Made by a program: the position numbers and the translations under genes | Notes under the pieces: model-generated | Database searches by the model: none | Seen by the model: the letters and a program-made list of their open reading frames with translations, nothing else | Told to the model about the DNA's origin: nothing | Origin: Chloroflexota bacterium | Lineage (GTDB): Bacteria > Chloroflexota > Dehalococcoidia > Lucifugimonadales > UBA826 | Assembly (NCBI GenBank): GCA_002722155.1 | Contig: PBKS01000001.1 | Location: forward strand, 1-57,300 | Direction: 5' to 3' | DNA length: 57,300 nucleotides | Shown here: positions 55,820-57,300 of the stretch, one piece after another | Layout: each line of letters opens with the position of its first letter | Numbering within the stretch: position 1 is the stretch's first letter

Positions 55820-56662
55820 TTAAAGAAAGTCATGTGCAAAGGAATTTAATTGCTCCAAAGCTTCCTTTTCCGGAGTGCTATCGATAGATAAAACAATCCT
55901 TTCAGCTCCTGCTGAAAAGAGTTCATCTACTACATTTGGGTCAGGGGTTGCACCGTAGACCGTAATACCGATGGTAGAGAAATCCCTACCTGATTCCTCG
56001 CAAAGTCGCTTAAGTTCATTTTTGCCATATTCAATATCATCAGGACTTATCCGGTTCGGCATCCAAGCATCTCCCCAGCTAACTACCCTCTTAAAAACAT
56101 TTTTCGCGTGACCACCTAAATATATAGGTGGATGTGGACGTTGAACTGGCCGCGGAAAAGAATATACAGGAGGAAAATCATAATATTTACCATGATATTC
56201 ACTTTCAACCGTAGTCCAAAGTTCCTTCATAGCCATCACTGAATCCTTAGTTTGTGTCCACCTGCGTGCAAAGTCACCACCCATAATATCTGTTTCTTCT
56301 TTTAACCACCCTGCACCTATACCAAACAAAAATCTCCCTTTCGCATACATATCCAATGTCGCTACCTCTTTTGCCAGAAGAAGAGGATTTCTCTCTGGAA
56401 CTAAGCAGATACCTGTACCCAAAAAAAGTTTATCTGTGACAGCAGATGCCCTACCTAAAGCCACGAAAGGATCAGCAACGTCTGCGTACTTTTTAGGTAT
56501 CACTCCTCCCGGTCCAGGCCATGGAGTTTCTGCCGCGACAGGTAATACTGGATGTTCTGCAACCCATAGAGAATCAAAACCAGCTTCTTCTGCTTTGGCC
56601 GCCAACACTGCTATATCTATTGAATAATCTGTTGGAAATGTTGTTATCCCAATGCTACCCAT
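55820..56662 (-). CDS. LLM class F420-dependent oxidoreductase
   Basis: The 280-residue TIM-barrel protein begins with IGITTFPTDYSIDIAVLAAKAEEAGFDSLWVAEHP and has LGTGICLVPERNPLLLAKEVATLDMYAKGRFLFGIGAGW and RPHPPIYLGGHAKNVFKRVV. These match the F420-binding TIGR03619-like branch of the luciferase-like superfamily. F420 use is family knowledge; no F420 biosynthesis gene is in the window. The substrate is unknown. Confidence 0.92.
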   Translation of the reverse strand: MGSIGITTFPTDYSIDIAVLAAKAEEAGFDSLWVAEHPVLPVAAETPWPGPGGVIPKKYADVADPFVALGRASAVTDKLFLGTGICLVPERNPLLLAKEVATLDMYAKGRFLFGIGAGWLKEETDIMGGDFARRWTQTKDSVMAMKELWTTVESEYHGKYYDFPPVYSFPRPVQRPHPPIYLGGHAKNVFKRVVSWGDAWMPNRISPDDIEYGKNELKRLCEESGRDFSTIGITVYGATPDPNVVDELFSAGAERIVLSIDSTPEKEALEQLNSFAHDFL

Positions 56663-56694
56663 TAATACCTACCTCTTTTAATCATGACCTTATA

Positions 56695-57051
56695 TCAACC
56701 TAATTCTGCTAATAGTTTGATAGCGCGGTAAAGGTATACCGTTTCCTCTTCTGGTGGCAAATCCAAATCCTTAAATTGTTCTGACTGTTCATATCCCCCT
56801 ATACTGGAAGCTCCTGGAAGAATCGATAAAACTAATTCTTTCAAAACCCCTTCCGGAGTCACAACAATACACCCTCTGTCTGGAAACCCTGCGATCGGAT
56901 CAACCTCTATTGCCTGTACTGTTTCCATATTTAAAAAGCCAGGAAAGTTTTCAAGAGCAGCTGCGACTGCGACCAATAAATCCTGTAATTCAACATTGGT
57001 TTTATTCAAAATTAGGTCTGCCCGAAATTCAGGTTGCCGAGTGGAATCCAT
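56695..57051 (-). CDS. small protein, unknown
   Basis: The 118-residue protein has a helical first half (VELQDLLVAVAAALENFPGF) and a strand-rich middle (VQAIEVDPIAGFPDRGCIVVTPEGVLKELVLSIL). It has no recognised family, signal or membrane segment. It lies 32 bases before the LLM oxidoreductase gene on the same strand, so the pair may be cotranscribed. Confidence 0.6.
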   Translation of the reverse strand: MDSTRQPEFRADLILNKTNVELQDLLVAVAAALENFPGFLNMETVQAIEVDPIAGFPDRGCIVVTPEGVLKELVLSILPGASSIGGYEQSEQFKDLDLPPEEETVYLYRAIKLLAELG

Positions 57052-57106
57052 TGTTTGACACCCCCTATACTGGCTATTATATTTTATTAGTCTTCGAGAA
57101 TTTCAT

Positions 57107-57179
57107 GGCTACGTAGCTCAGGGGTTAGAGCGGGCGCTTCATAAGCGCTAGGTCGCTGGTTCAAATCCAGCCGTAGCCA
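57107..57179 (+). tRNA. tRNA-Met (CAT), elongator
   Basis: The acceptor GGCTACG pairs with CGTAGCC, and the anticodon loop TTCATAA gives CAT. The acceptor stem and the opening TAGCTCAG match elongator tRNA-Met rather than the CAT-reading tRNA-Ile. CCA is not encoded. Confidence 0.88.
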
Positions 57180-57222
57180 GAGTATACCTGTTCTCTGAAA
57201 CTTGACCTACTGGGCAGATTTA

Positions 57223-57299
57223 GGGCGGTTAGCTCAGCTGGTTAGAGCGCTACCTTCACACGGTAGAGGTCAGAGGTTCGAGTCCTCTATCGCCCACCA
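57223..57299 (+). tRNA. tRNA-Val (CAC)
   Basis: The acceptor GGGCGGT pairs with ATCGCCC (one G-T pair), the anticodon loop is TTCACAC, giving CAC for GTG codons, and CCA is encoded at 57297-57299. It ends one base before the window edge. Confidence 0.93.
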
Positions 57300-57300
57300 G

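Noticed and set aside
55696-55887. 63-residue open frame near purA
   Set aside because: Runs into the antisense of the LLM oxidoreductase gene and has no family or ribosome-binding site.
57107-57179. tRNA-Ile (CAT, lysidine type)
   Set aside because: The acceptor stem GGCTACG and D-arm match elongator tRNA-Met; a tRNA-Ile2 would usually begin GGGC or GGCC.

Overview
The window reads as a chromosomal segment of a low-to-mid GC, free-living bacterium. The gene mix suggests a marine Chloroflexota lineage, Dehalococcoidia or SAR202-like: several CaiB-type CoA-transferases, an F420/LLM-type oxidoreductase, a MaoC hydratase, a UbiA/UbiD/UbiX set, an actinobacterial-type 7Fe ferredoxin, AcnA, and an rRNA gene not followed by 5S. 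That assignment is inference from gene content. No phage, transposase, integrase or CRISPR gene is visible.

Layout. 1-250 is the 3' end of a 23S rRNA gene, followed by initiator tRNA-fMet (312-386). From there to about 5950 lies an accessory strip cut into three modules by successively more decayed copies of the tRNA-fMet 3' end plus its downstream flank (1261-1320, 3187-3285, 5871-5945). The modules carry a Popeye-like membrane cyclic-nucleotide-binding protein; a cobalt-type nitrile hydratase (alpha, beta, accessory); and an alpha/beta hydrolase, a lipoprotein and a methyltransferase. 5950-12450 holds flavin and CoA metabolism genes (FAD oxidoreductase, SDR, enoyl-CoA hydratase, CoA-binding protein, CaiB transferase, ferredoxin) and a broken small gene. 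12600-19750 has aconitase, fakA-recG on the minus strand, and rpmB. 19890-21890 pairs a DapA-like aldolase with an MfnB (furan phosphate synthase) fused to a TusA-like domain. 22620-26941 is a minus-strand potassium-uptake operon (TrkH, three TrkA-like proteins, USP) ending in pheA. 27160-33260 is a plus-strand run: HPP protein, CinA-like/nucleotidyltransferase fusion, UbiD, UbiA, UbiX, a TPP enzyme subunit and a PHP phosphoesterase. 34377-38265 has two overlapping CaiB genes, cmk and plsC. 39006-45749 has glmS, a MaoC hydratase, a thioredoxin-like lipoprotein with an in-frame TGA, a six-repeat coiled-coil protein and a GAF-GAF-PAS-adenylate cyclase. 46269-54321 has an amidase, a hydrolase, rpsO-pnp and dapB-asd-dapA. 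54342-57051 has purA, an LLM oxidoreductase and a small conserved protein. The window closes with tRNA-Met and tRNA-Val.

Most notable: (1) the TGA at 41825-41827 sits exactly where the first Cys of a thioredoxin CxxC would be and is followed by a perfect 7-bp hairpin at bacterial SECIS spacing, so this is probably a selenoprotein; (2) the tRNA-fMet locus looks like a serial integration site with an age gradient of relic repeats; (3) the MfnB-TusA fusion; (4) pnp appears to start at ATT and encodes two S1 domains; (5) a protein of exact 36-residue tandem repeats sits next to an adenylate cyclase; (6) tandem CoA-transferases in which only one partner retains the catalytic Asp.
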